A stretch of DNA of 64,000 nt from Luminiphilus sp051201685 (lineage in GTDB: Bacteria; Pseudomonadota; Gammaproteobacteria; Pseudomonadales; Halieaceae), in NCBI RefSeq assembly GCF_051201685.1, contig NZ_CP179213.1, positions 620,001 to 684,000 on the forward strand. Direction: 5' to 3'. Under the pieces are notes generated by a model, which was given only the letters and a program-made list of their open reading frames with translations, was not told the origin of the DNA and did no database searches. Position numbers and translations under genes: made by a program. Below are positions 17,088-25,218 of this stretch, piece after piece (position 1 is the stretch's first letter; every line of letters begins with the position of its first letter).

Positions 17088-17705
17088 ATGGAGTTGAATA
17101 TAGTCAAGCCTGGCAACGCTGAAGCCGGAAAAGTAGCTGTCTCCGAGGCAACGTTTGCTCGTGAGTACAACGAAGCGCTGGTGCATCAGGTTGTTACCGC
17201 CTATTTGGCAGGTGGTCGACAGGGTACAAGAGCGCAGAAGACGCGTTCAGAGGTCGCTGGTGGTGGTAAGAAGCCTTGGCGTCAGAAAGGTACGGGTCGT
17301 GCGCGAGCCGGTACAATCCGGTCTCCCATTTGGCGTTCCGGCGGCACGACGTTTGCAGCAAAGCCGCAGGATCATAGCCACAAGGTCAACAAAAAGATGT
17401 ATCGCGCAGCAATGCGATCGATTCTCTCAGAGTTGGCTCGTACAGATAGGCTGGTGGTTGTCGAGTCCTTTGATATGGAGCAGCCCAAAACAAAGCTTCT
17501 TTTGGAGCAGCTCAAGGGCTTTGACCTAGAGAGCGTGCTGATCGTAGGCAATACGGTCGACCAGAATTTATATTTGGCGGCACGCAACCTTCATAAAGTC
17601 GAAGTGTGTGACGTCGACGCTGCTGACCCTGTCAGCCTTATCGCTTTCGATAAGGTCATGGTGACAGTAGATGCGGTCAAGAAGTTTGAGGAGGCCTTAG
17701 CATGA
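17088..17705 (+). CDS. rplD: 50S ribosomal protein L4
   Basis: Exit-tunnel protein and, in E. coli, the repressor of the S10 operon. 205 residues. The tunnel-loop segment KPWRQKGTGRARAGTIRSP, where macrolide-resistance changes arise, is wild-type-like. Its stop overlaps the rplW start as ATGA (4 bases), indicating translational coupling. Confidence 0.98.
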   Translation: MELNIVKPGNAEAGKVAVSEATFAREYNEALVHQVVTAYLAGGRQGTRAQKTRSEVAGGGKKPWRQKGTGRARAGTIRSPIWRSGGTTFAAKPQDHSHKVNKKMYRAAMRSILSELARTDRLVVVESFDMEQPKTKLLLEQLKGFDLESVLIVGNTVDQNLYLAARNLHKVEVCDVDAADPVSLIAFDKVMVTVDAVKKFEEALA

Positions 17706-17998
17706 ATCAAGAGCGCGTATTTCAGATTCTGATGGGCCCTCACATGTCTGAGAAGGCAGCGATGGCGGCGGAAAGTGGTAACCAGTACGTTTTTAAGGTT
17801 GCGCTGGACGCCACGAAGATTGAGATCAAGGCCTCAGTTGAGCAGTTGTTTAACGTGCGCGTTGACAACGTGACCACACTGCGGGTCAAGGGCAAGAGCA
17901 AGCGTAATCGGTTCGGCATTAGCACCAAGTCGACCTGGAAAAAAGCTTACGTTCGTCTGGAGCAAGGTCAGGAAATCGACCTCGCTTCAATTAGCTAA
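17702..17998 (+). CDS. rplW: 50S ribosomal protein L23
   Basis: Protein at the tunnel exit and docking site for trigger factor and SRP. 98 residues, with the conserved MSEKA (near residue 15) and VNTxxVKGKxKR-like basic segment (VTTLRVKGKSKRN). It overlaps rplD by four bases and precedes rplB by 15. Confidence 0.98.
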   Translation: MNQERVFQILMGPHMSEKAAMAAESGNQYVFKVALDATKIEIKASVEQLFNVRVDNVTTLRVKGKSKRNRFGISTKSTWKKAYVRLEQGQEIDLASIS

Positions 17999-18013
17999 GG
18001 GAACGGATTCGTT

Positions 18014-18841
18014 ATGCCAGTCGTAAAGAGTAAACCAACCTCAGCGGGCCGCCGCCACCAGGTAAAGGTGGTGAACAAGGAGCTTCATAAAGGAAGTCCT
18101 TACGCGCCTTTGCTAGAGAAGAAGTCTAAAACCGGCGGAAGAAACAACGCGGGTCGAATTACAACGCGCCATATCGGTGGTGGCCACAAGCACCATTATC
18201 GCGTCATAGACTTTAAGCGGACCAAGGATGGAATTCCTGCGAAAGTTGAGCGCCTTGAGTACGATCCGAATCGCACAGCACACATCGCGTTAGTGCTATA
18301 TGCCGATGGTGAGCGACGTTACATATTGGCACCAAAGGGTGTGAGTGCTGGCGACGTTTTGTATTCTGGTTCCGCGGCCCCCATCAAGGCTGGCAATTGT
18401 TTGCCAGTGCGAAATATACCTGTGGGTGCAGTAATCCACGCGATAGAGCTGAAGCCCGGCAAGGGCGCACAGCTGGCTCGATCAGCTGGCGCTTCTGTGC
18501 AATTGGTTGCTCGAGAAGGTCAATACGCCACTATCCGCCTGCGTTCAGGCGAGATGCGCAAGGTGCCGGTCGATTGTCGGGCCACTCTGGGCGAGGTATC
18601 TAACTCAGAGCACAGCTTGCAGAAATTAGGTAAGGCAGGAGCTGCGCGTTGGCGCGGTGTTCGTCCTACCGTTCGCGGTGTTGCTATGAACCCAGTCGAT
18701 CACCCCCACGGTGGTGGTGAAGGTAGAACGTCAGGCGGCCGTCATCCGGTATCGCCTTGGGGTATGCCGACTAAGGGATACAAGACCCGAAAGAACAAGC
18801 GTACTGATGGCTTCATTGTTCGCCGTCGGAACAAAAAGTAA
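18014..18841 (+). CDS. rplB: 50S ribosomal protein L2
   Basis: Primary 23S rRNA-binding protein needed for subunit joining and peptidyl transferase activity. 275 residues. The segment GVAMNPVDHPHGGGEGRTSGG near the C-terminus contains the conserved His of L2. The N-terminal NNxGRITxRHxGGGHK pattern is intact. Standard S10-operon position. Confidence 0.99.
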   Translation: MPVVKSKPTSAGRRHQVKVVNKELHKGSPYAPLLEKKSKTGGRNNAGRITTRHIGGGHKHHYRVIDFKRTKDGIPAKVERLEYDPNRTAHIALVLYADGERRYILAPKGVSAGDVLYSGSAAPIKAGNCLPVRNIPVGAVIHAIELKPGKGAQLARSAGASVQLVAREGQYATIRLRSGEMRKVPVDCRATLGEVSNSEHSLQKLGKAGAARWRGVRPTVRGVAMNPVDHPHGGGEGRTSGGRHPVSPWGMPTKGYKTRKNKRTDGFIVRRRNKK

Positions 18842-18866
18842 GCGCTGAAGGAAAGAGGAAATATCT

Positions 18867-19142
18867 GTGCCACGTTCAGTTAAGAAAGGCCCGTTCATCG
18901 ACCTGCACCTTCTCAAGAAGGTAGAGGCTGCTGTCGAGAGCAACGACCGTCGCCCGATCAAGACTTGGTCCCGACGCTCAATGGTATCCCCCGATATGGT
19001 AGGGCTCACCATTGCTGTACATAACGGCCGTCAACATGTCCCCGTCTCGGTGAATGAGGACATGGTAGGCCACAAACTTGGTGAGTTCGCTGTGACCCGC
19101 ACGTTTAAAGGGCACATCGTCGACAAGAAAGCCAAGCGTTAA
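18867..19142 (+). CDS. rpsS: 30S ribosomal protein S19
   Basis: 30S head protein that contacts S13 and the intersubunit bridge. 91 residues with a GTG start after GAAAGAGG. Conserved PRSVKKGPFID N-terminus and HNGRQHVPV motif. Lies between rplB and rplV. Confidence 0.98.
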   Translation: MPRSVKKGPFIDLHLLKKVEAAVESNDRRPIKTWSRRSMVSPDMVGLTIAVHNGRQHVPVSVNEDMVGHKLGEFAVTRTFKGHIVDKKAKR

Positions 19143-19159
19143 GAGTTGCTGGAGATTAA

Positions 19160-19501
19160 ATGATGGAAGTTGCAGCAAAGCTCAAAGGAGCACGCATCTC
19201 AGCGCAGAAAGCGCGCCTCGTCGCAGATGAGGTTCGCGGTATGCCCGTTGGTGAAGCCCTGAATCTGCTGGAGTTTAGTAAAAAGAAAGCGGCCCATTTG
19301 GTACGCAAGCTGCTGAACTCGGCGATCGCCAATGCTGAGAACAATGAAGGCGCAGATGTTGATGAGCTGCGCGTAGCGACCATTTTTGTTGATGAAGGCC
19401 TGACCATGAAGCGCATGCGACCACGCGCCAAGGGTCGTGGCGACCGAATATTAAAGCGCACTTGCCATATTACGGTGAAAGTCGCGGACAACGAGAGCTA
19501 A
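19160..19501 (+). CDS. rplV: 50S ribosomal protein L22
   Basis: Tunnel-constriction protein. 113 residues from the ATG at 19160; a second ATG directly follows at 19163 and may be the true start. The beta-hairpin segment VDEGLTMKRMRPRAKGRGDRI, where macrolide-resistance changes map, is present. Gap to rpsC is 12 bases. Confidence 0.97.
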   Translation: MMEVAAKLKGARISAQKARLVADEVRGMPVGEALNLLEFSKKKAAHLVRKLLNSAIANAENNEGADVDELRVATIFVDEGLTMKRMRPRAKGRGDRILKRTCHITVKVADNES

Positions 19502-19513
19502 GGGGACCGACGC

Positions 19514-20185
19514 ATGGGTCAGAAAGTACATCCAACCGGTATACGCCTTGGCATTGTCAAGGATCACAACTCGGTTTGGTATGCAGATAGCAAGGCTTAC
19601 GCCAAGAACTTGATCAGTGATCTTGAGGTCCGAGATTACGTGCTTAAGAAGCTTGACGCCGCCTCAGTCAGTCGCGTCGTTATCGAGCGGCCTGCGCAGA
19701 CTGCTCGTTTGACAATCCACACAGCACGTCCTGGCATCGTGATCGGTAAGAAAGGCGAGGATGTAGAGAAGCTGCGTCGGGATCTTAGCGCGAAGATGGG
19801 TGTGCCAGTGCACATCAATATTGAAGAAATTCGCAAGCCTGACTTAGACGCTCGCTTAGTTGCACAAAACGTGGCCCAGCAGTTAGAGCGACGTGTCATG
19901 TTTCGCCGTGCTATGAAGCGCGTCGTGCAAAATGCCATGCGCCAGGGTGCGCAAGGTATCAAGGTTCAAGTCGGTGGCCGTCTCGGTGGTGCAGAAATTG
20001 CGCGTTCCGAATGGTACCGCGAAGGTCGGGTACCGCTGCACACATTGCGCGCCGACATTGATTACGCAACCTATGAAGCTCACACCACTTACGGCGTTAT
20101 TGGCGTCAAGGTGTGGATCTTCAAGGGTGAAGTTATTGGTAGTGAAGACGAGGGCCAAGAGCCTCGTCGCTCATCGGCAAGTTGA
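19514..20185 (+). CDS. rpsC: 30S ribosomal protein S3
   Basis: mRNA-entry-channel protein with helicase function. 223 residues. The KH domain carries GIVIGKKGEDVEKL (GxxG loop). The C-terminal half has GRLGGAEIARSEWYREGRVPLHTLRADIDY-type features, split here for brevity. It ends in a charged, Ser-rich tail. Usual place before rplP. Confidence 0.98.
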   Translation: MGQKVHPTGIRLGIVKDHNSVWYADSKAYAKNLISDLEVRDYVLKKLDAASVSRVVIERPAQTARLTIHTARPGIVIGKKGEDVEKLRRDLSAKMGVPVHINIEEIRKPDLDARLVAQNVAQQLERRVMFRRAMKRVVQNAMRQGAQGIKVQVGGRLGGAEIARSEWYREGRVPLHTLRADIDYATYEAHTTYGVIGVKVWIFKGEVIGSEDEGQEPRRSSAS

Positions 20186-20205
20186 GGCCGTAAGGGATCT
20201 GAATC

Positions 20206-20619
20206 ATGCTTCAACCTAAACGAACAAAGTTCAGGAAAATGCACAAAGGCCGAAACCGTGGTCTCGCAGAACGCGGGAGCAAGGTGAGTTTCGGTGAGTA
20301 CGCATTGAAAGCCACGGGTCGTGGTCGTATCACTGCTCGCCAGATTGAAGCGGCGCGTCGTGCTATGACAAGGCACATTAAGCGTGGCGGAAAAATTTGG
20401 ATTCGCGTTTTTCCCGATAAGCCAATTACCGGTAAGCCTCTCGAGGTTCGACAGGGTAAAGGTAAGGGTAACGTAGAGTATTGGGTAGCTCAGATCCAGC
20501 CGGGCCGCGTTCTCTATGAAGTAGAGGGTGTATCCGAAGAGTTGGCAAGGGAAGCGTTTCAATTGGCTGCGGCCAAACTTCCCATTCAAACCACATTCGT
20601 AAAACGGTCGGTGATGTGA
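20206..20619 (+). CDS. rplP: 50S ribosomal protein L16
   Basis: Protein next to the A site of the peptidyl transferase centre. 137 residues, with MLQPKRTKFRKMHKGRNRG N-terminus. The loop KPLEVRQGKGKGNVEYW is conserved; an Arg here is hydroxylated by YcfD/RoxA in some gammaproteobacteria. Its stop overlaps the rpmC start (TGATG). Confidence 0.98.
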   Translation: MLQPKRTKFRKMHKGRNRGLAERGSKVSFGEYALKATGRGRITARQIEAARRAMTRHIKRGGKIWIRVFPDKPITGKPLEVRQGKGKGNVEYWVAQIQPGRVLYEVEGVSEELAREAFQLAAAKLPIQTTFVKRSVM

Positions 20620-20810
20620 TGAAGGCGAGCGAACTGCGTGAGAAGTCAAGCGACGAGCTGGGTGCTGAATTGCTCAAGCTGCGTGAAGAGCAATTTAAGT
20701 TGCGTATGGCAATGAGCACTGGCCAGCTGGGTCAGTCCCATTTGCTGAAGCAAACCAAGAAAGATATTGCACGGGTGAAAACTGTGCTGAACCAGAAGGT
20801 GGAAGGCTAA
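20619..20810 (+). CDS. rpmC: 50S ribosomal protein L29
   Basis: Small helical protein at the tunnel exit. 63 residues from the ATG at 20619, which shares its A with the rplP stop (TGATG); the GTG at 20616 is an alternative. Conserved KASELREKSSDEL start and LRMAMSTGQL core. The stop overlaps the rpsQ start (TAATG), so translation of L16, L29 and S17 is probably coupled. Confidence 0.96.
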   Translation: MKASELREKSSDELGAELLKLREEQFKLRMAMSTGQLGQSHLLKQTKKDIARVKTVLNQKVEG

Positions 20811-21076
20811 TGGAATCCACGGAGAAAAGAACACGCGTACTTCAGGGTCGTGTTGTTAGTGACAAGATGAACAAAACCATCACGGTTTTGGTAGAGCGAC
20901 GTGTAAAGCACCCTGTTGTTGGGAAGTTTATTACGCGTTCGTCCAAGGTTCATGCGCACGATGAAGATAATACTGCGGGCATGGGCGATCTCGTCACAGT
21001 TGCCGAGTCGCGTCCACTGTCCAAGACAAAGACTTGGACGTTGGTAGAGGTTGTGGAGGCAGCTACTCAAATCTGA
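20810..21076 (+). CDS. rpsQ: 30S ribosomal protein S17
   Basis: Primary 16S rRNA-binding protein of the 30S body (OB fold). 88 residues. Conserved GRVVSDKMNKTITVLVERR segment and HDEDN loop. One-base overlap with rpmC. Last gene of the S10 set; rplN follows after 31 bases with no visible terminator, so S10 and spc genes may be cotranscribed. Confidence 0.98.
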   Translation: MESTEKRTRVLQGRVVSDKMNKTITVLVERRVKHPVVGKFITRSSKVHAHDEDNTAGMGDLVTVAESRPLSKTKTWTLVEVVEAATQI

Positions 21077-21107
21077 GGATTTGGGGGGCGCCATTGGGAG
21101 TTAAGAG

Positions 21108-21476
21108 ATGATTCAGACCCAGTCGTATTTGGAAGTTGCAGATAACAGTGGCGCTAGGCGCGTTATGTGCATCAAAGTTTTGGGCGGCTCCAAGCGTCGT
21201 TATGCTCGCGTGGGCGATTTGATCAAAGTCACTGTGAAGGAAGCAATTCCGCGCGGCAAGGTAAAGAAGGGTCAGGTCATGACTGCTGTCGTCGTGAGAA
21301 CCCGTAAGGGCGTGCGCCGTCCAGACGGTTCCCTGATTAAGTTTGACGAAAATGCCGCGGTGATTCTGAACGCTCAGAATGCACCTATCGGTACACGCAT
21401 TTTCGGCCCGGTTACGCGTGAGCTCCGTGGCGAGAAGTTCATGAAAATTATATCCCTTGCGCCCGAAGTGATTTGA
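21108..21476 (+). CDS. rplN: 50S ribosomal protein L14
   Basis: Intersubunit-bridge protein and first gene of the spc set. 122 residues beginning MIQTQSYLEVADNSGARRV, which is diagnostic. IFGPVTRELR near the C-terminus is conserved. No separate promoter is evident before it. Confidence 0.99.
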   Translation: MIQTQSYLEVADNSGARRVMCIKVLGGSKRRYARVGDLIKVTVKEAIPRGKVKKGQVMTAVVVRTRKGVRRPDGSLIKFDENAAVILNAQNAPIGTRIFGPVTRELRGEKFMKIISLAPEVI

Positions 21477-21501
21477 GCAGAAGGCAGGGAGGAGCAGAGT
21501 A

Positions 21502-21819
21502 ATGGCAAAGATTAAGCGAGACGACGAAGTGATCGTTTTGGCCGGCAAGGACAAAGGTAAGCGCGGAACAGTTCGCACTATCATTGATGACAAGCGAGTG
21601 TTGGTTGCTGGCGTCAACATGATTAAGAAGCACATGAAGCCAAACCCTCAAGCGGGCGTGGCAGGCGGTATTGTCGAGAAAGAGGCGCCCATCCAGGTGT
21701 CCAACATCGCGATATTTAATCCGACCACAAGCAAAGGTGACCGAGTGGGTTATCAGACGCTTGAGGACGGTAAGAAAGTACGAGTTTTTAAGTCAAATGG
21801 CGAACAGATTGACGCCTGA
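21502..21819 (+). CDS. rplX: 50S ribosomal protein L24
   Basis: Assembly-initiator protein of the 50S subunit. 105 residues with an N-terminal KOW motif (IKRDDEVIVLAGKDKGKRG). GAGGAG lies close upstream. Followed by rplE after 31 bases. Confidence 0.98.
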   Translation: MAKIKRDDEVIVLAGKDKGKRGTVRTIIDDKRVLVAGVNMIKKHMKPNPQAGVAGGIVEKEAPIQVSNIAIFNPTTSKGDRVGYQTLEDGKKVRVFKSNGEQIDA

Positions 21820-21850
21820 TATTGGTCAGGTTCGATTGAGGTAGCAGAGA

Positions 21851-22390
21851 ATGGCAAGCCTGAAGCAAAAGTTTCGTAGCGAGTTAGTGCCGCAGCTGAA
21901 AGAAGAGTTGGGTCTGACTAATACGATGGAAGTACCTCGGATTACCAAGATCACCTTGAATATGGGTGTGGGGGAAGCCGTTGGAGACAAAAAAGTACTG
22001 GAAAACGCAGTTGCTGACATGCAAAAGATTGCAGGGCAGAAGCCAGTCGTCACCAAGTCTCGGAAGTCTATTGCGGGGTTCAAAATTCGCGACGGATGGC
22101 CGATTGGGTGCAAGGTCACCCTACGTGACGAGCGTATGTATGAGTTCCTGGAGCGTCTTATCAGTATTGCTATTCCTCGAATCCGCGACTTTCGCGGCGT
22201 TAGCGGTAAGCAGTTTGATGGTCGAGGTAATTTTGCGATGGGCATTACCGAGCAAATTATCTTCCCAGAAATTAATTATGACCAAATTGACACGCTGCGC
22301 GGCATGGATATCACCATTGCAACTACAGCGTCCAATGACGATCAGGGCCGCGCACTATTGCGGGCTTTTAACTTCCCGTTTAAGAGCTGA
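21851..22390 (+). CDS. rplE: 50S ribosomal protein L5
   Basis: 5S rRNA-binding protein of the central protuberance. 179 residues. Conserved RITKITLNMGVGEA and KKVLENA segments and the C-terminal GMDITIATTA motif. In E. coli S8 represses the spc operon by binding at the rplE start; I cannot confirm such a site here. Confidence 0.98.
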   Translation: MASLKQKFRSELVPQLKEELGLTNTMEVPRITKITLNMGVGEAVGDKKVLENAVADMQKIAGQKPVVTKSRKSIAGFKIRDGWPIGCKVTLRDERMYEFLERLISIAIPRIRDFRGVSGKQFDGRGNFAMGITEQIIFPEINYDQIDTLRGMDITIATTASNDDQGRALLRAFNFPFKS

Positions 22391-22401
22391 GGGATAATCA
22401 C

Positions 22402-22707
22402 ATGGCTAAGAAGTCAATGATTGCACGCGAAGAGAAGCGAGCCCGAACAGTCGCTAAGTTTGCGGCGAAGCGAGCCCAACTGAAAGAGACCATCACCAAT
22501 GTTGATGCCTCAGACGAAGAGCGTTGGGACGCACAGATTCAGCTACAGAAGCTGCCTCGCAATGCTAGCCCAGTGCGCCAGCGACGACGCTGCCAGATTA
22601 CTGGCCGGCCCCATGGCGTGTACCGAAAATTTGGTTTGTGCCGAAACAAGCTTCGCGAAGCGGCCATGCGCGGCGATGTGCCGGGCTTGGTTAAGTCGAG
22701 CTGGTGA
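22402..22707 (+). CDS. rpsN: 30S ribosomal protein S14 (long, zinc-free form)
   Basis: 30S head protein. 101 residues, the long form without the paired CxxC of the zinc-binding type: the region reads CQITGRPHGVYRKFGL, with isolated cysteines. It should therefore be independent of zinc. Ends with the conserved KSSW-like C-terminus. Confidence 0.97.
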   Translation: MAKKSMIAREEKRARTVAKFAAKRAQLKETITNVDASDEERWDAQIQLQKLPRNASPVRQRRRCQITGRPHGVYRKFGLCRNKLREAAMRGDVPGLVKSSW

Positions 22708-22722
22708 GGGAGTAAATATCTT

Positions 22723-23118
22723 ATGAGCATGCAAGATCCAATCAGCGACATGTTAACCCGCGTGCGCAATGCGCAAATGGCAGGTAAGAAAAGCGTAGAA
22801 ATGCCCGGTTCTAAGGTCAAAGCCGCTTTGGCTAAGGTTTTAGAAGAGGAAGGCTACATTGGCCCCTTCGAGCTGGACTCCAGCAGTGGCAAGCCTCGTC
22901 TTTCAATTGAGCTGCGTTATTTTGATGGCAAGCCGGTGATCGCTGAGATTCAACGTGTCAGCCGTCCATCACTGCGCCGTTATATGGGTAAGGACGATTT
23001 AAAGCCCGTTCGCGGTGGTCTTGGTGTTGCCATCATTTCTACGTCACGTGGCGTCATGACCGATCGAGCGGCACGTGCCGCTGGTGTCGGTGGTGAAGTC
23101 CTTTGCACCGTATTCTGA
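22723..23118 (+). CDS. rpsH: 30S ribosomal protein S8
   Basis: Central-domain 16S rRNA-binding protein and, in E. coli, the spc operon repressor. 131 residues beginning MSMQDPISDMLTRVRNAQ. The C-terminal ISTSRGVMTDRAARAAGVGGE motif contains the rRNA contact STSRG. Confidence 0.98.
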   Translation: MSMQDPISDMLTRVRNAQMAGKKSVEMPGSKVKAALAKVLEEEGYIGPFELDSSSGKPRLSIELRYFDGKPVIAEIQRVSRPSLRRYMGKDDLKPVRGGLGVAIISTSRGVMTDRAARAAGVGGEVLCTVF

Positions 23119-23147
23119 TTCGAGCGATCGAGGGAGCAGACTGAATT

Positions 23148-23675
23148 ATGTCACGAGTCGCTAATAACCCGGTAAGTCTACCAAAGGGCGTCGAAGTTAA
23201 AGTTGGCGCAGGTAAGATTGCCGTCAAGGGAGGCAAGGGTGCCCTTGAAATGAATTTGGCTGATGGCCTGGACGTGGAAGTTACTGATGGTGAGGCCAAA
23301 GTCATTTTTGATTTTGACACCAACAGGACCATGGCAGGAACCACCAGGGCCTTGTTGAACAATTTAGTGGTAGGTGTCACCGAAGGTTGGGAGAAGAAGC
23401 TGGTTCTCAACGGCGTTGGTTATCGTGCTAAAGCATCCGGTAAGTCAGTGAATCTCACTATAGGGCTATCACACCCAGTGGATTATCAGCTTCCTGAGGG
23501 TATCTCAGCGGAGACGCCAACGCAGACTGAAATCGTGATTCGAGGCATGGATAAGCAGGCCGTGGGTCAAGCAGCCGCGGAAATCCGAAGCTTCCGGCCA
23601 CCGGAACCTTACAAGGGCAAAGGCATTCGTTATGCGGACGAGCACGTCCGACGTAAAGAAGCCAAAAAGAAATAA
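23148..23675 (+). CDS. rplF: 50S ribosomal protein L6
   Basis: Protein near the GTPase-associated centre. 175 residues in two related L6 domains. PPEPYKGKGIRYADEHVRRKE at the C-terminus is the family signature (split by the reader into PPEPYKGKGIRY and its basic tail). RBS GAGGGAGC upstream. Confidence 0.98.
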   Translation: MSRVANNPVSLPKGVEVKVGAGKIAVKGGKGALEMNLADGLDVEVTDGEAKVIFDFDTNRTMAGTTRALLNNLVVGVTEGWEKKLVLNGVGYRAKASGKSVNLTIGLSHPVDYQLPEGISAETPTQTEIVIRGMDKQAVGQAAAEIRSFRPPEPYKGKGIRYADEHVRRKEAKKK

Positions 23676-23687
23676 GTAGGTAGGGCA

Positions 23688-24038
23688 ATGAATCAGAAAA
23701 ATGAATCACGTCTGCGGCGCGCTCGTCGGTCTCGTACCCGGATGCGAACAGCTGGAGCTATTAGGCTATCAGTACATCGCACACCTCGGCACATTTACGC
23801 TCAGGTGATTGGGGCTGAGGGAAATACGGTACTCGCAAGTGCCTCCACCCTTGATAAAGACCTGCGCAGCGGCGCCACGGGCAACGTGGATGCGGCAACG
23901 AAGGTCGGCGCACTGATTGCAGAGAGAGCGAAGGCTGCTGGTGTAACCGCAGTTTCTTTTGATCGTGGCGGATTCAAGTACCACGGACGGGTCAAAGCGT
24001 TGGCTGATGCTGCGCGCGAAGGCGGATTGGAGTTTTAA
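23688..24038 (+). CDS. rplR: 50S ribosomal protein L18
   Basis: 5S rRNA-binding protein. 116 residues with a very basic N-terminus (RLRRARRSRTRMR). HRTPRHIYAQV and the terminal FDRGGFKYHGRVKALADAAR segment are family hallmarks. Two bases separate it from rpsE. Confidence 0.98.
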   Translation: MNQKNESRLRRARRSRTRMRTAGAIRLSVHRTPRHIYAQVIGAEGNTVLASASTLDKDLRSGATGNVDAATKVGALIAERAKAAGVTAVSFDRGGFKYHGRVKALADAAREGGLEF

Positions 24039-24040
24039 GC

Positions 24041-24565
24041 ATGGCGTACAACGATCAGAAGGGGCGTGGCGGCGATCAGCGAACTGAGGGAGACCTTCAG
24101 GAGAAGCTGGTGCAGGTCAATCGAGTGGCAAAAACGGTAAAGGGCGGCCGCATCATGAGCTTTACCGCGCTGACTGTTGTTGGCGACGGCAAGGGCCGTG
24201 TTGGTTATGGACGAGGCAAGGCGCGTGAAGTGCCAGTTGCTATCCAGAAGGCTATGGAATCGGCACGCCGTAACATGGTTAAGGTCGAGCTCGTTGACGG
24301 TACGCTTCAGTACCCTGTCAAAGCTAACCATGGTGCCTCTAAAGTTTATATGCAGCCTGCTTCTGAAGGTACCGGTGTCATTGCAGGTGGTGCTATGCGT
24401 GCAGTGCTCGAATTGGCAGGTGTACACAACGTGTTGGCGAAGTGCTACGGGTCTACCAACCCAGTAAACGTGGTTCGAGCAACTTATAAAGGCTTGCGCG
24501 ATATGCAGTCACCCGATGCGGTGGCGGCGAGGCGTGGCAAGTCTGTTGAAGAAATTCTGAGCTGA
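24041..24565 (+). CDS. rpsE: 30S ribosomal protein S5
   Basis: Translational-fidelity protein at the mRNA entry site. 174 residues. It has the double-stranded RNA-binding-like fold with RVAKTVKGGRIMSFTAL and GYGRGKAREVP. The loop where spectinomycin-resistance changes arise (VAKTVKGG) looks wild type. Confidence 0.98.
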   Translation: MAYNDQKGRGGDQRTEGDLQEKLVQVNRVAKTVKGGRIMSFTALTVVGDGKGRVGYGRGKAREVPVAIQKAMESARRNMVKVELVDGTLQYPVKANHGASKVYMQPASEGTGVIAGGAMRAVLELAGVHNVLAKCYGSTNPVNVVRATYKGLRDMQSPDAVAARRGKSVEEILS

Positions 24566-24582
24566 GGCTAGGGATACCCATC

Positions 24583-24780
24583 ATGAGCAAGCAAATGATT
24601 AAGGTCACCCAAGTGAAAAGTATTCACGGGCGCCTAAAGAAGCATAAGGCCTGTGTTGCAGGTTTGGGCCTTCGACGCATCGGTCACACCGTTGAGGTTG
24701 AAGACACGCCTTCGGTACGTGGAATGATTAACAAGGTGCACTACCTTGTGCGGGTTGAGGGTGAAAACCATGGCGGATGA
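24583..24780 (+). CDS. rpmD: 50S ribosomal protein L30
   Basis: Small 50S protein found in the spc operon of most but not all bacteria. 65 residues with the conserved SIHGRLKKHKACVAGLGLRR-type core and a VEDTPSVRGMINKV segment. The gene ends one base before the rplO start chosen here. Confidence 0.96.
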   Translation: MSKQMIKVTQVKSIHGRLKKHKACVAGLGLRRIGHTVEVEDTPSVRGMINKVHYLVRVEGENHGG

Positions 24781-24781
24781 A

Positions 24782-25216
24782 ATGCGACTAAATTCTCTTA
24801 GCCCTGCTGAAGGGTCTAAACGTGCGGCGAAGCGCGTCGGTCGTGGCATAGGCTCGGGCACTGGTAAGACAGCCGGTCGGGGACACAAGGGTCTTAAGTC
24901 TCGCTCCGGCGGTTCTGTGAAGCCCGGCTTCGAAGGGGGCCAGATGCCCTTACAGAAGCGCTTGCCCAAGTACGGCTTCACCTCAAGGATTGGTCGCACA
25001 ACGGCGCAGGTCCGATTGCACGAACTGAACCTGGTCGAAGGTGACGTCGTTGATCTCGCTGCACTGAAGAAGGCTGATTTGGTTAAAGAAGACGTTTTAC
25101 GAGCCCGAGTGTTCCTTTCCGGAACCCTTGAGAAGGCCGTCAAAGTGCAGGGCCTAAAGGTAACTAAGGGCGCTTTGGAAGCGATTGAAGCTGCCGGCGG
25201 GAGCGTTGAGGCCTAA
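24782..25216 (+). CDS. rplO: 50S ribosomal protein L15
   Basis: Late-assembly 23S rRNA-binding protein. 144 residues from the ATG at 24782, the same length as E. coli, starting MRLNSLSPAEGSK. An ATG at 24770 would add MADE and overlap rpmD by 11 bases; it has a better purine-rich stretch upstream and cannot be excluded. Gly/Arg-rich loop GRGIGSGTGKTAGRGHKG is typical. Confidence 0.95.
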   Translation: MRLNSLSPAEGSKRAAKRVGRGIGSGTGKTAGRGHKGLKSRSGGSVKPGFEGGQMPLQKRLPKYGFTSRIGRTTAQVRLHELNLVEGDVVDLAALKKADLVKEDVLRARVFLSGTLEKAVKVQGLKVTKGALEAIEAAGGSVEA

Positions 25217-25218
25217 TC